Both the position numbers and the translations under genes were made by a program. The notes below the pieces were generated by a model. It was not told the origin of the DNA. It searched no databases and saw only the letters and a program-made list of their open reading frames with translations. DNA of 64,000 nt, from the NCBI RefSeq assembly GCF_016811915.1, contig NZ_CP069127.1:891001-955000 (forward strand). Reading direction: 5' to 3'. Shown here one piece after another: positions 8,142-16,318 of the stretch (position 1 is its first letter; each line of letters opens with the position of its first letter). Source of the DNA: Brevibacillus choshinensis (GTDB lineage: Bacteria > Bacillota > Bacilli > Brevibacillales > Brevibacillaceae).

Positions 8142-8546
8142 ATGAGCGAACGGTCTGGAAAGTTTCTACTCGGGCTGGTTCTGCTGCTAATCGGTGGGTT
8201 GGTTTTGCTGGATCAACTGGGAATCGATAGTGGAGATGTTTTGGGCCTTCTGGTTCCCGGGGTGATCATGCTTTACGGAGCCCGCAAAGTAATGGGACAT
8301 GGCGGCTCTCGCTTCTGGGGAGTGCTGATCTTCCTCTTTGGACTTCTGATGCTGTTTGGGAAGCTGCACTTGCTGTTTCATAGCATTCTGGCGATCGGGA
8401 TCATCTATCTGGGCTATCGCCTGATCCGACCGCAGCCAGCTCCCAAAGAAGGGCCAGCTGAGTGGGAAAGACAGTGGGCACAGCGAGTATTGAAAGAAGA
8501 CGCACTGGACAAGTGGGAAAAAGGCATTCCAAGAAATCAGCAGTAA
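8142..8546 (+). CDS. LiaI-like membrane protein (LiaF N-terminal-type transmembrane domain)
   Basis: A 134-residue membrane protein. About four hydrophobic segments occupy residues 5-95 (FLLGLVLLLIGGLVLLDQLG, LLGLLVPGVIMLYGAR), followed by a charged cytoplasmic tail rich in Glu, Lys and Trp. In Bacillus, LiaI anchors the phage-shock protein LiaH to the membrane during cell-envelope stress. ATG 8142 was chosen over an in-frame start at 8121 because GGAGGG lies nine bases before it. liaH follows after 66 bases, so the pair matches the liaIH core. The sequence is closer to LiaF-type membrane domains than to B. subtilis LiaI. Confidence 0.75.
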   Translation: MSERSGKFLLGLVLLLIGGLVLLDQLGIDSGDVLGLLVPGVIMLYGARKVMGHGGSRFWGVLIFLFGLLMLFGKLHLLFHSILAIGIIYLGYRLIRPQPAPKEGPAEWERQWAQRVLKEDALDKWEKGIPRNQQ

Positions 8547-8612
8547 GTAGAAAAAGCAGAGTGATTTTTGGATGAAACTAGACGATGTGATATGATGAGG
8601 AGGAAATGACAA

Positions 8613-9308
8613 ATGAGTATCTTTAGACGTTTACGTGACCTGACAGTAGCTTCGGTGAACGATGCATTGGATTCCATGGAAGATCCGGTGGTTATGCTCA
8701 ATCAGTACATGCGTGATATGGAAGTAGAAATTGGGCAGGTTGAAGTGGCGGTTGCCCGTCAGGTAGCTTTGGAAAAGAAATTCCGTCAGCAGTGGGAGGA
8801 AGCTTTGGCATTGGTCGAAAAGCGCGACCGCCAAGTGAAACTCGCACTCACTGAGGGCGAGGACGAACTGGCGCGCCGGGCACTCGCGGACAAAAAGCAG
8901 TATGAGAGCCGTGCCTTGGAATATGAAAACCTCTTCCTGACCGCTTCGGAGGCTGCCGGCCAAATGCGTGAAAAACTGGCTGAGCTAAAAGAGGAATTTT
9001 ACAAGATGCGGGCGAAGAAGTTTACGTTGATGGCTCGTGCACAGGTAGCTCGTACCCAAAAGCAAGTGAATCATGCTGTGGTAGGAATGGGCAATCAGAC
9101 CGCCGGCCGCGGGTTTGCCCGCATGGAAGAGAAAGTCATGCGCATGGAAGCAGAAGCGCAAATGAGCGGTCAATGGCGCCAAACAAGCTTTGGTCTGGAC
9201 AACGCATTGACTGACCTTGAAAAGGACGACCTCGATGCCGAACTGGCAAACATCAAGGCATCGATGAAGGAAAAAAAAGAGGCGGTTGCTCCAGCGGATC
9301 ATTCCTGA
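8613..9308 (+). CDS. liaH: PspA/LiaH phage-shock protein
   Basis: A 231-residue membrane-stress protein of the PspA/IM30/Vipp1 family that assembles into large oligomers on damaged membranes. It begins with the family hallmark MSIFRRLRDLTVASVNDALD and is almost entirely coiled coil from residue 25 to 220 with heptad-rich stretches. A conserved MEDPVVMLNQYMRDM lies near residues 22-36. ATG 8613 follows GAGGAGG. It is in the same unit as the LiaI-like gene and is closed by a terminator, which explains strong independent output of the effector pair. Confidence 0.93.
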   Translation: MSIFRRLRDLTVASVNDALDSMEDPVVMLNQYMRDMEVEIGQVEVAVARQVALEKKFRQQWEEALALVEKRDRQVKLALTEGEDELARRALADKKQYESRALEYENLFLTASEAAGQMREKLAELKEEFYKMRAKKFTLMARAQVARTQKQVNHAVVGMGNQTAGRGFARMEEKVMRMEAEAQMSGQWRQTSFGLDNALTDLEKDDLDAELANIKASMKEKKEAVAPADHS

Positions 9309-9356
9309 TCGGACAGGAACCGGGGCACCGGATGTAGAATAGATTGTGGCAATCAG

Positions 9357-9382
9357 GCAGCCTGTTTTGACAGGCTGCTTTT
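9357..9382 (+). terminator. Terminator between liaH and the downstream lia genes
   Basis: A perfect GCAGCCTG/CAGGCTGC stem with a six-base loop is followed by TTTTCC. It probably lets some read-through reach the methyltransferase, liaF, liaS and liaR while capping liaH transcripts. Confidence 0.85.
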
Positions 9383-9401
9383 CCCCTAGGAGGTTCTATT
9401 C

Positions 9402-9959
9402 TTGGCAGATTTCTTGGTCTTTTTGCGAAGGTTTATCGCTGAGCCTGGACGCGTCGGCAGCATTGCTCCCAGCTCTCGTTTTTTGTGCGAGCGCATGTTG
9501 AGCAGTGTCGATTGGGACCGGGCCAATGTCATCATAGAATTGGGACCGGGGACAGGTGCTTTCACCCAATCGATCTATCAAAACATTAGTCCAGATACTC
9601 ATTACGTGCTAGTGGAGCGCGATGCCCAATTTCGGACCATGCTGCAGTCCCGTTTTCCCGAAGTCACGATTCGGGAAGAAGCGACCATGTTGAGCCACTA
9701 CTTGGAGGAGTTGAAAATTGGCAAGGCGGACGTCATCATTTCTGGTCTGCCGTTCGCCAACTTCCCTGAAGAGCTCCGTGCAGCCATCCTGGATGAAATT
9801 CAATCTGTGTTGGCTCCTGGCGGGCTATTCATCACATTTCAATATTCGCTACAACTCCAAGCTGAGCTGCAGAAGCGTTTTAGCTGGGTAGAAACCAACT
9901 TTACCCTGCTGAACATTCCGCCTGCATTCATTTATACATGTCGTAACGGACAGAAGTGA
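9402..9959 (+). CDS. SAM-dependent methyltransferase, PmtA-like phospholipid methyltransferase family
   Basis: A 185-residue class I methyltransferase. It opens with FLRRFIAEPGRVGSIAPSSR, typical of the PmtA/KsgA-related group. The SAM-binding motif IIELGPGTGAFTQ is near residues 44-56, the acidic loop is VERD, and the fourth motif is ISGLPFANFPEE. Known relatives methylate phosphatidylethanolamine or act on unknown small substrates. The start is TTG 9402 with a perfect AGGAGG. It sits between liaH and liaF, where B. subtilis has liaG, so an envelope role is plausible but inferred. Confidence 0.8.
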   Translation: MADFLVFLRRFIAEPGRVGSIAPSSRFLCERMLSSVDWDRANVIIELGPGTGAFTQSIYQNISPDTHYVLVERDAQFRTMLQSRFPEVTIREEATMLSHYLEELKIGKADVIISGLPFANFPEELRAAILDEIQSVLAPGGLFITFQYSLQLQAELQKRFSWVETNFTLLNIPPAFIYTCRNGQK

Positions 9960-9995
9960 AAATAATCGGCATGGGGCGTAAGAGAGGAGACTTTC

Positions 9996-10835
9996 GTGAA
10001 GCTGTCCCGCGTGCACAAAATGTTGGCTGGTGTCCTGATCATCCTGACGGGAATTGGTCTCTTTTTAGATAGCTTGCATATCATCTCGTTCGGTCTGTTT
10101 GATTTGTGGCCCATGGTCCTGGTTTACTTTGGGGTTCGCCTGTGGGGACAGAACAAACGGATCGGCGGGGGTATTTTATTTTCTCTGGGTATCATCATTG
10201 CCCTGGAAATGTGGTTCGGCATCGGGATCGACGACTTGTTTCAACTGGTGATTCCGGTTTTGTTTGTCTATTTTGGCTTTAGGCTGATCAGGGGAAAGAC
10301 TCGGGACAAAGAGCCCCGCGTAGGGCAAAGGTTCAGTTCAGGAGAACCCTCAGCTGAAGCAGCCCAGCATGAAGGGCAGAATATTCCTGATCCTGTGTCA
10401 GGGGACCCCGCAAAAGTCATGGAAAAGGAAAATGCGGCGATCCTCCGCTACGGAAAATCATTACCCAAAGATTCCCGCAGTTCGTTGATCGGAGACTTTC
10501 ATCTTACTTCCGGCCGATTTGAGCTCAGTCATCTGCAGGTATGGCACGGGATCGGAGATGTGGTGATTGATCTGTCGCGCGCGATGCTGATGCAGGAGGA
10601 AGCTCTGCTTAGCGTGGAGGGCTGGATCGGAGACGTCACCATCTATGTGCCCGTCGATCTGCCGGTATCCGTCTCGGCAGAGCTTTCCGTCGGCGATCTG
10701 GAAGTGTTCAGTAACCGTCAGGGCGGGATCAACCGCAGCATCATGATTCGCTCGGATCACTATGATCAGGCGATGCAAAAAGTGAATTTGCATATCTCGC
10801 TGCTTGTCGGCGATATCAAAGTCAAGTACATCTAG
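9996..10835 (+). CDS. liaF: LiaF-type negative regulator of LiaSR
   Basis: A 279-residue membrane protein. Four hydrophobic segments fill residues 5-95 (MLAGVLIILTGIGLFLDSLH, LWPMVLVYFGVRLWG). A charged linker follows, then a C-terminal beta-helical LiaF/DUF2154 domain with repeated GD(F/V/L) turns (LIGDFHLTSG, IGDVVIDLS, WIGDVTIYVP, VGDLEVFS, VGDIKVKYI). In Bacillus, LiaF keeps the LiaS kinase off without envelope stress. The start is GTG 9996 after AGAGGAGA. The stop TAG overlaps the liaS ribosome site, indicating coupling. Confidence 0.93.
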   Translation: MKLSRVHKMLAGVLIILTGIGLFLDSLHIISFGLFDLWPMVLVYFGVRLWGQNKRIGGGILFSLGIIIALEMWFGIGIDDLFQLVIPVLFVYFGFRLIRGKTRDKEPRVGQRFSSGEPSAEAAQHEGQNIPDPVSGDPAKVMEKENAAILRYGKSLPKDSRSSLIGDFHLTSGRFELSHLQVWHGIGDVVIDLSRAMLMQEEALLSVEGWIGDVTIYVPVDLPVSVSAELSVGDLEVFSNRQGGINRSIMIRSDHYDQAMQKVNLHISLLVGDIKVKYI

Positions 10836-10848
10836 GAGGTACTGGCGA

Positions 10849-11997
10849 ATGCGTCGACAGCGATTAGCGAGTATACAATGGCAAAGTGTCCGATACGGCA
10901 TGGGATTATCCCTGGCGACGGTCACAGTCGCGTTTGTTTGTTTCTTTTGGTTCCATTATTTATGGAAAGACGATCCAGGGATTCAGCGGTGGTACACGGG
11001 GCTGGTGCAGGACTCGCAGGTGAATCTGTGGGTGGGAGAGTATCTGGGAATCCAGCTGCCCGGGGAGCCTGATTGGGTCATCCAGTCAGTAGCGATAGCG
11101 GTCTCTCTGCCCATTGGCGCGCTAATGGGATTGATCACGTCTTACATTTACGGCAATCTGTTAAAAAAGCGCATCAGTGTGTTGTGGGAAGCCGCGATGA
11201 AATTGGGACGAGGCATGCTCTCCTATCGCGTGCCCGAGCTGGGTGTCGATGAAATCGGAGAGCTCGGCTGGCAGCTCAATCGGCTCGCGTCCCAGTGGGA
11301 AGAGCAGGTAGCCTCCCTGCAGCGCTTGTCCAATCACAATGCTGCCTTGGCAGAACAGCTCAAGCAGGCGGCCGTGACGGAAGAGCGGCAGCGTTTGGCG
11401 AGAGAGCTGCACGATGCAGTGAGTCAGCAGCTGTTCGCGATCGCGATGACGACGGCAGCGATGAAGCGTTTGATCGAAAAAAATCCACAGCGGGCAGCCC
11501 AGCAGATTGAATTGGTTGAGGAAATGGCGGCAGCGGCACAGGCGGAGATGCGTGCGCTGCTGCTGCATTTACGGCCTGCCACGCTGCAGAATAAATCATT
11601 GAAAGAAGCCATTTTGGAACTGCTGGATGAGTTGACACGTAAAAATACCATGGAGATCACATGGGAGATTGAAGCGGTCGAAGGCTTGCCCAGTGGCATC
11701 GAGGACCACTTGTTCCGCATCTTGCAGGAATCCCTCTCCAATACGCTCAGGCATGCCAGGGCGACGCAAATCGCGGTCAAGTTGTTTACCTTGCAGGATC
11801 AGGTGCGATTGCGCGTGACAGATGACGGAGTCGGCTTTGATCCGGATGGGGAAAAGCTGACTTCTTACGGGCTTCGCAGCATGCAGGAGCGGGTAACAGA
11901 AGTGGGTGGATCGATGGAGATTTACTCGGCGAAAGGAAAGGGGACGCAAATCGAAGTGCGGATTCCCTTGATGTCACAGACGGAACGGGAAGGGTGA
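10849..11997 (+). CDS. liaS: LiaS-type sensor histidine kinase
   Basis: A 382-residue membrane kinase of the HisKA_3 class that senses cell-envelope damage. Two membrane segments (residues about 17-40 and 80-105) bracket a short external loop, followed by HAMP. Dimerisation helices carry the phospho-accepting His in RQRLARELHDAVSQQLFAI. The ATPase domain has LRVTDDGVGFDPDG and YGLRSMQERV. ATG 10849 has AGGAGGT overlapping the liaF stop; an upstream in-frame start at 10804 lies within liaF. It forms a three-gene regulatory block with liaF and liaR. Confidence 0.94.
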   Translation: MRRQRLASIQWQSVRYGMGLSLATVTVAFVCFFWFHYLWKDDPGIQRWYTGLVQDSQVNLWVGEYLGIQLPGEPDWVIQSVAIAVSLPIGALMGLITSYIYGNLLKKRISVLWEAAMKLGRGMLSYRVPELGVDEIGELGWQLNRLASQWEEQVASLQRLSNHNAALAEQLKQAAVTEERQRLARELHDAVSQQLFAIAMTTAAMKRLIEKNPQRAAQQIELVEEMAAAAQAEMRALLLHLRPATLQNKSLKEAILELLDELTRKNTMEITWEIEAVEGLPSGIEDHLFRILQESLSNTLRHARATQIAVKLFTLQDQVRLRVTDDGVGFDPDGEKLTSYGLRSMQERVTEVGGSMEIYSAKGKGTQIEVRIPLMSQTEREG

Positions 11998-12004
11998 GTA
12001 ATCC

Positions 12005-12634
12005 GTGATTCGGGTATTACTGGTAGATGATCACGAAATGGTACGGATGGGCTTGGCCGCTTATTTGTCGACTGAGGATGATATTGAGGTCGTCGCAGAA
12101 GCAGGCAGCGGTGAAGAAGGAGTGCGTCTGACTGTGGAGCTGCGACCTGACGTGGTTTTGATGGATCTGGTCATGGATGGCATTGGCGGCGTAGAGGCAA
12201 CGAGAAGGATTCGTGAGGCATGTCCGGTCAGCAAGGTCATCGTGCTGACGAGCTTCATCGATGACGAGAAGGTGTATCCCGTGATCGAGGCTGGGGCCTT
12301 TAGCTACCTGCTGAAAACGTCGCGTGCAGCTGAGATCGCCCGTGCGATTCGCTCGGCGGCTGCCGGAGAGCCCGTCCTGGAATCCCGCGTGGCAGGCAAA
12401 ATCATGGCCCGTTTCCGTCACGGGCAGGAAGCGCAGCCGCATGAACAGCTCACACCGCGAGAGCTGGAGGTGCTCAAGCTGATCGGACAGGGCAAGTCCA
12501 ATCAGGAGATTGCGGATGAATTAATCATCGGCATCAAAACGGTCAAAACGCATGTCAGCAACATTTTAGCCAAGTTAAACGTGGAAGATCGGACGCAAGC
12601 AGCGATTTATGTGCATACCAACAACCTTGGTTGA
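12005..12634 (+). CDS. liaR: LiaR-type NarL/LuxR response regulator
   Basis: A 209-residue transcription activator. The receiver domain has VDDHEMVRMGL at the start, the phospho-Asp in VVLMDLVMDGIGG (near residue 54) and the switch Lys in YLLKTS. The C-terminal LuxR helix-turn-helix is LTPRELEVLKLIGQGKSNQE then IGIKTVKTHVSNILAKL. The start is GTG 12005, seven bases past liaS. Expected targets are the liaI-like/liaH promoter and other envelope-stress genes. A strong terminator follows. Confidence 0.94.
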   Translation: MIRVLLVDDHEMVRMGLAAYLSTEDDIEVVAEAGSGEEGVRLTVELRPDVVLMDLVMDGIGGVEATRRIREACPVSKVIVLTSFIDDEKVYPVIEAGAFSYLLKTSRAAEIARAIRSAAAGEPVLESRVAGKIMARFRHGQEAQPHEQLTPRELEVLKLIGQGKSNQEIADELIIGIKTVKTHVSNILAKLNVEDRTQAAIYVHTNNLG

Positions 12635-12646
12635 CTGATCGAAGTG

Positions 12647-12677
12647 ACTCACCCGGAATAGAGGGTGAGTTTTTTTC
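12647..12677 (+). terminator. Terminator of the lia operon
   Basis: ACTCACCC/GGGTGAGT with an eight-base loop is followed by a T run. Confidence 0.9.
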
Positions 12678-12729
12678 GTTTATGTGGTAAAGATAGTAAG
12701 TAATAGATTTGGAAAGGAGGGGACGGGCT

Positions 12730-13551
12730 ATGAGGCACAAACCCCAAACGCGCTCCAAGGTGCTTTCGGCTGACAATGGCGTAGATTTCGTCGGTGATGT
12801 CCACGGTTGCTACGACGAATTTACGGAATTGCTGAAGCGGCTGGGCTATGAGCGAAGCCAGGACGGTACGTTTCGCCATCCCCAGGGCAGGAAGCTCCTT
12901 TCCCTCGGTGATATTACGAGCAGAGGTCCATACTCTATCAAGATGCTGCAATTTTTCATTCACCACATTTCCATAGGCGTAGCGGAGATGGTGGATAGCA
13001 ATCACGGGTGGAAGGTCGCCCGTTGGCTGGATGGCAGACCTGTGACACTCGCACATGGCGATGAAAAGGTAGAGGAAGAATTTCGGGCCTACCAGCAGGA
13101 GTTCGGCCCCAAGAAAGCCACTTTGCTGCGAGAGCAGAGTCGCAGGCTGCTCTTTTCGTCACCCTCCCACATGATGGTCAAGACAGGGGAAAAGCTTGTT
13201 GCTGTCGCTGTCCATGCAGGGATCCGGGACGATTACATAGGGTTGGAATCACCGGCGGTATATACGTTTTGCCGTTACGGGGATGTTGCCGGCACAGGGC
13301 CGGATGGTCGTCCGATCCGCAGAGAATGGGCAAAGGAGAGAAAGACCCATGATCCTCTGATCGTCTGGGGGCACGACCCTCGGCCTGAGCCGGAAAGAAG
13401 AAACGGCACACTCAATATCGACCAGGGATGCGTGTTCGGCGGCAAGCTGACAGCCTATCGCTACCCGGAGGATGAAGTGGTGAGTGTGCCTGCAAGGAAG
13501 AACTATTCGGGACTGGCGGATACGCCGCTCACGCGTTACACGGCAGATTGA
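12730..13551 (+). CDS. prpE: PrpE-like metallophosphoesterase
   Basis: A 273-residue calcineurin-type phosphoesterase resembling Bacillus PrpE, which hydrolyses diadenosine tetraphosphate and acts in spore germination. Motifs include DFVGDVHGCYDE near residues 20-31, LSLGDITSRGPYS near 58-70 (the usual GDxxDRG has Ser for Asp), SNHGWKVARWLDG, AVHAGIRDD and WGHDPRP. The end contains LNIDQGCVFGGKLTAYRYP as in PrpE. ATG 12730 follows AGGAGGGG. The C-terminus overlaps the convergent holin-like gene by 16 bases. The altered GDITSRG motif could change activity. Confidence 0.85.
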   Translation: MRHKPQTRSKVLSADNGVDFVGDVHGCYDEFTELLKRLGYERSQDGTFRHPQGRKLLSLGDITSRGPYSIKMLQFFIHHISIGVAEMVDSNHGWKVARWLDGRPVTLAHGDEKVEEEFRAYQQEFGPKKATLLREQSRRLLFSSPSHMMVKTGEKLVAVAVHAGIRDDYIGLESPAVYTFCRYGDVAGTGPDGRPIRREWAKERKTHDPLIVWGHDPRPEPERRNGTLNIDQGCVFGGKLTAYRYPEDEVVSVPARKNYSGLADTPLTRYTAD

Positions 13552-13838
13552 GAGTCTTGTTTTTTGGAGCTGGTGGACGATTTCCCCGTCCACTGCTCGA
13601 GGGTGTTTTTGGTCGATGAATGGATACCGACGCTGGCGAGTCCTGCGGTGACGCCTTCCATCAGGGCTGTTTTCCAGTCAAAGCTGGGGGAGTACAGCCA
13701 TTGGTTCACCATGTACAACCCGATAATCAAGACCACCGCTACCCAGCCGCGCAGCTTTTTGGGAATGCGCAATACATCGGATATGGCCGCGGTGGCCGCC
13801 AGGGCGAATGCGATGATCAAGCCCAGATCAAAACCCAC
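13536..13838 (-). CDS. Holin-like small membrane protein
   Basis: A 100-residue protein with two or three membrane segments (LGLIIAFALAATAAISDVL, WVAVVLIIGLYMVNQWLY), a conserved GLASVGIHSSTKNT stretch and a hydrophilic Ser/Lys-rich tail, the usual layout of phage-type holins. The start is GTG 13838 with AGGAGAT eight bases upstream. It lies 16 bases downstream of a cytoplasmic amidase, the order of a lysis cassette. It could serve prophage-remnant lysis, bacteriocin release or mother-cell lysis; the sequence does not decide. Confidence 0.75.
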   Translation of the reverse strand: MGFDLGLIIAFALAATAAISDVLRIPKKLRGWVAVVLIIGLYMVNQWLYSPSFDWKTALMEGVTAGLASVGIHSSTKNTLEQWTGKSSTSSKKQDSQSAV

Positions 13839-13854
13839 GCGGCACCATCTCCTG

Positions 13855-14649
13855 TCATGATTTCAATTTTTCGTACAAGCGCTTAAGGATCACGGCCTCT
13901 GCCCACAGAGGGAGCGGGGTGTCAGCCTTGTTTCTCCAATCCTCGTTGGTCAACAGTCCCTGCTCAAATAACCAGTCGATTGCTTCCTGTTTCCAGTCAG
14001 GCACGTCGCTGCCACCTCCAGTGCTCGGGATTCCGTTGCCGCTTCCGGGATTTGCATTTCCGCCGCCTCCTGCAGCAGGCGGATTTGTTTGGGGAGGGCG
14101 GTACGTCAGATTGGCGTATTCGCAAAAAGCGCGAATGACTGCTTCGGCGAGGCTTTGCCAGTCTTTGGCGATTTTGTCCGCATCGACCGGATTATCTGCA
14201 AACCCGTATTCGATGATCACCGTCTCGACACTGCCCGTCTCGCGATTCATGTAGTAATAGTCTTGCTTGGGATTGTTAGGAAGGGTACGGGTAAAGATTC
14301 GCCGATTCGGCACACCTTCCGCTTCGAGCTCTTCTGCGATCAAGCGTGGAAAGGCAGCAGAGCTGTAAATGGAGTAGATGACCTCCGTCCCTCGCCCGCC
14401 GCCGGAATTGATGTGGTTGCTAATGCAATAGCGCGCCCCGCTGTTTCTGACGACTGCGGTTCGGTCTTCACTCTGCAAGGTAACGTCTGACGATCTCGTC
14501 AACGCTGCCGGTATTTGCAGTTCTTGAAAACGACGGTATTGATAGAGGGAAATGTTCAGGGTCATCGCCTTTTCCGTAAACTGAGCGCTGTTTCCTCCGC
14601 CTGGATCGACGCCACCGTGCCCAGCGTCTATGATGACGATAGGAGCCAT
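13855..14649 (-). CDS. N-acetylmuramoyl-L-alanine amidase (Amidase_3), endolysin-like
   Basis: A 264-residue zinc amidase that cleaves the bond between MurNAc and the peptide stem. The first zinc ligand is in VIIDAGHGGVDPGG, and the catalytic region includes SNHINSGGGRGTE and VETVIIEYGFADNP, whose Glu fits the catalytic position. A Pro/Gly/Asn linker (about residues 185-210) leads to a 45-residue C-terminal module with WKQEAIDWLFEQGLLT, as in phage endolysins. No signal peptide is present, so export would need the adjacent holin. ATG 14649 has GAGGTGAT upstream; an earlier in-frame ATG at 14682 is less well placed. Confidence 0.9.
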   Translation of the reverse strand: MAPIVIIDAGHGGVDPGGGNSAQFTEKAMTLNISLYQYRRFQELQIPAALTRSSDVTLQSEDRTAVVRNSGARYCISNHINSGGGRGTEVIYSIYSSAAFPRLIAEELEAEGVPNRRIFTRTLPNNPKQDYYYMNRETGSVETVIIEYGFADNPVDADKIAKDWQSLAEAVIRAFCEYANLTYRPPQTNPPAAGGGGNANPGSGNGIPSTGGGSDVPDWKQEAIDWLFEQGLLTNEDWRNKADTPLPLWAEAVILKRLYEKLKS

Positions 14650-14800
14650 GTTTTCATCACCTCTTCTCATCAGCATATGCACGGGAGGGGAAACATGCTG
14701 AGGGCAGGGTCATCAATTTCTTAGGCGAGAATGTACTTATCGCCCATCTATGGTACAATGAAAGGGTTCGTAATTACGCAAAGAGGATGGTAATGTATTG

Positions 14801-15031
14801 ATGGCTTGGTACAACTGGGTAATCCCGATCGTTACACTTTTGCTCGGCCTGGTAGGCGGTTTTGCCGGTGGGACTTATTATCTGAAAAAGCAAATGCAAA
14901 ACATGCAAATGGATGAAAAGCAGCTGCAAGCCATGGCTCGCTCAATGGGTATGAACCTGAATCAAAAACAGCTGAAGCAAATGAGCCGCACCATGAAAAA
15001 TATGAAAATGCCAAATAAATTCGGGAAATAA
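14801..15031 (+). CDS. yneF: YneF-family small membrane protein (UPF0154)
   Basis: A 76-residue single-pass membrane protein. A membrane segment near residues 5-25 (WVIPIVTLLLGLVGGFAGG) is followed by the family signature YYLKKQMQNMQMDEKQLQAM and a Met/Lys/Gln-rich tail. Length matches Bacillus YneF (about 72). The function is unknown in the family. ATG 14801 is preceded by a TTG in frame. An extended -10 promoter (TGGTACAAT, 14751-14759) lies just upstream. The next gene follows after 17 bases. Confidence 0.9.
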   Translation: MAWYNWVIPIVTLLLGLVGGFAGGTYYLKKQMQNMQMDEKQLQAMARSMGMNLNQKQLKQMSRTMKNMKMPNKFGK

Positions 15032-15048
15032 AAGCGGAGGGATGTCGC

Positions 15049-15234
15049 ATGGGTCCGACCCGTCTGCGCTACACGATGATCGGCTTTATCTTGGGCGTGT
15101 TCCTCGTGTATTTGAAAGATCTGCCTCTCGGGGAAGGTACCCGATTTGCAGCACCTTTTTACGGAGCGGGCATCGGCCTGCTAATTGACGGCATCATTCT
15201 GCGGATGAAGCAGAGAAAAGGCAAGGAAGAGTAG
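15049..15234 (+). CDS. Small two-pass membrane protein of unknown function
   Basis: A 61-residue protein with two hydrophobic segments (MIGFILGVFLVYLKDL and APFYGAGIGLLIDGIIL) separated by a short polar loop and ending in Lys/Arg/Glu. ATG 15049 follows GGAGGG. It is cotranscribed with yneF and closed by a terminator. I do not recognise the family. Confidence 0.7.
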   Translation: MGPTRLRYTMIGFILGVFLVYLKDLPLGEGTRFAAPFYGAGIGLLIDGIILRMKQRKGKEE

Positions 15235-15236
15235 AG

Positions 15237-15262
15237 AAGCTTGGCAGACGCCAGGCTTTTTT
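15237..15262 (+). terminator. Terminator after the yneF unit
   Basis: AAGCTTGG/CCAGGCTT (one G-T pair) with a six-base loop, then a T run. Confidence 0.8.
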
Positions 15263-15353
15263 GTTTGGGGAAAAAGGATAATGCCTGAATGGAAAAAAGA
15301 GACTGTCCATAAGCGCACCTCGTGCGGCAAAGAACAGCCTCCATGCTTGTATG

Positions 15354-16118
15354 TTACGGGGTGAAGATCAGCTCGTAGACCATTTTCGTGATGAGTGTGA
15401 TGGAAACGATCAAAAACAGTGGTCGAACGTAGCGCACCCCCGTCTTGATTGCCATGCGAGCGCCGAGTGAGGCACCGAGCAGCATGGCGACACCCATGAC
15501 GAGACCAGTCACGAACACGACCTTGCCCTCGAGGGTAAATACCGTGAGTGCTGCGATGTTGCTCGCCAGATTGAGGATGCGCCCATTTCCTGCCGCGATC
15601 ACGAAGTCGTAGCCAAAGAGCAGCACCATCAGGAAAACGAAAAAGGAACCGGTACCCGGTCCGAAGAATCCATCATAAAAACCGATGAGGAAGGTAAACG
15701 GGATGCCCAGACTGAGAGTGAACTTGGTGTAGCCCTTGAAATTGGCAACTTCCCCGAACCGTTTATTAAACAGCGTATAAACGAAAATGAGAGCCATCAT
15801 AATAATCACGAGCACTTTCAAGAGCTCCTGCGGAACAAACAACACCGTCTTGGCTCCGAAATAGGCTCCGACCAGCGAGACAGGGAAGAGCATGAACATG
15901 AGCTTTTTGTCAAATTTGCCATTACGGATAAAAGTGACCGAGCTCGTAGCCGATGAGATGGTTCCCGCGAGCTTGTTCGTTCCGAGCGCGAGGTAGGGGG
16001 GCATGCCGAGACCGAGCAGAGCAGGGAGGGAAATCAATCCGCCACCGCCTACGGTACTGTCAATAAAGGCGGCAACAAAGCCAAACAATGCAAGAAAAAG
16101 TATGGTTGATACATCCAT
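15354..16118 (-). CDS. TauE/SafE-family membrane transporter
   Basis: A 254-residue polytopic protein, about eight membrane segments, of the sulfite/organosulfur exporter family. Family marks are AFIDSTVGGGGLISLPALLG near residues 13-32, GTNKLAGTISS near 39-50, and GFYDGFFGPGTGSFF near 145-160. ATG 16118 is preferred because AGGTGAT lies about ten bases upstream; a GTG at 16133 has no ribosome site. It stands alone and divergent from sodA. The substrate is uncertain because the family moves sulfite, sulfoacetate and other anions. Confidence 0.88.
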   Translation of the reverse strand: MDVSTILFLALFGFVAAFIDSTVGGGGLISLPALLGLGMPPYLALGTNKLAGTISSATSSVTFIRNGKFDKKLMFMLFPVSLVGAYFGAKTVLFVPQELLKVLVIIMMALIFVYTLFNKRFGEVANFKGYTKFTLSLGIPFTFLIGFYDGFFGPGTGSFFVFLMVLLFGYDFVIAAGNGRILNLASNIAALTVFTLEGKVVFVTGLVMGVAMLLGASLGARMAIKTGVRYVRPLFLIVSITLITKMVYELIFTP

Positions 16119-16244
16119 TTCCACGTTGATCACCTAGATTCTCATGTTTGTAATAATCCAAGTCTAGCACGGTCGATCGGGTTTGCAAGAAGGAAATATC
16201 TGAAAGAGAAAATTATAGATTTCGATACTTTGCAAACCGATTTG

Positions 16245-16273
16245 TTGTAAAAGTGCGCGGTTTGCATTATAAT
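16245..16273 (+). promoter_or_regulatory. Sigma-A promoter of sodA
   Basis: TTGTAA (16245-16250) and a consensus TATAAT (16268-16273) with a 17-base spacer, 45 bases ahead of the sodA start. Confidence 0.8.
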
Positions 16274-16318
16274 AAAGACGAAGCTTGACCACTACATATC
16301 ATGAGGAGGAATGTAACA

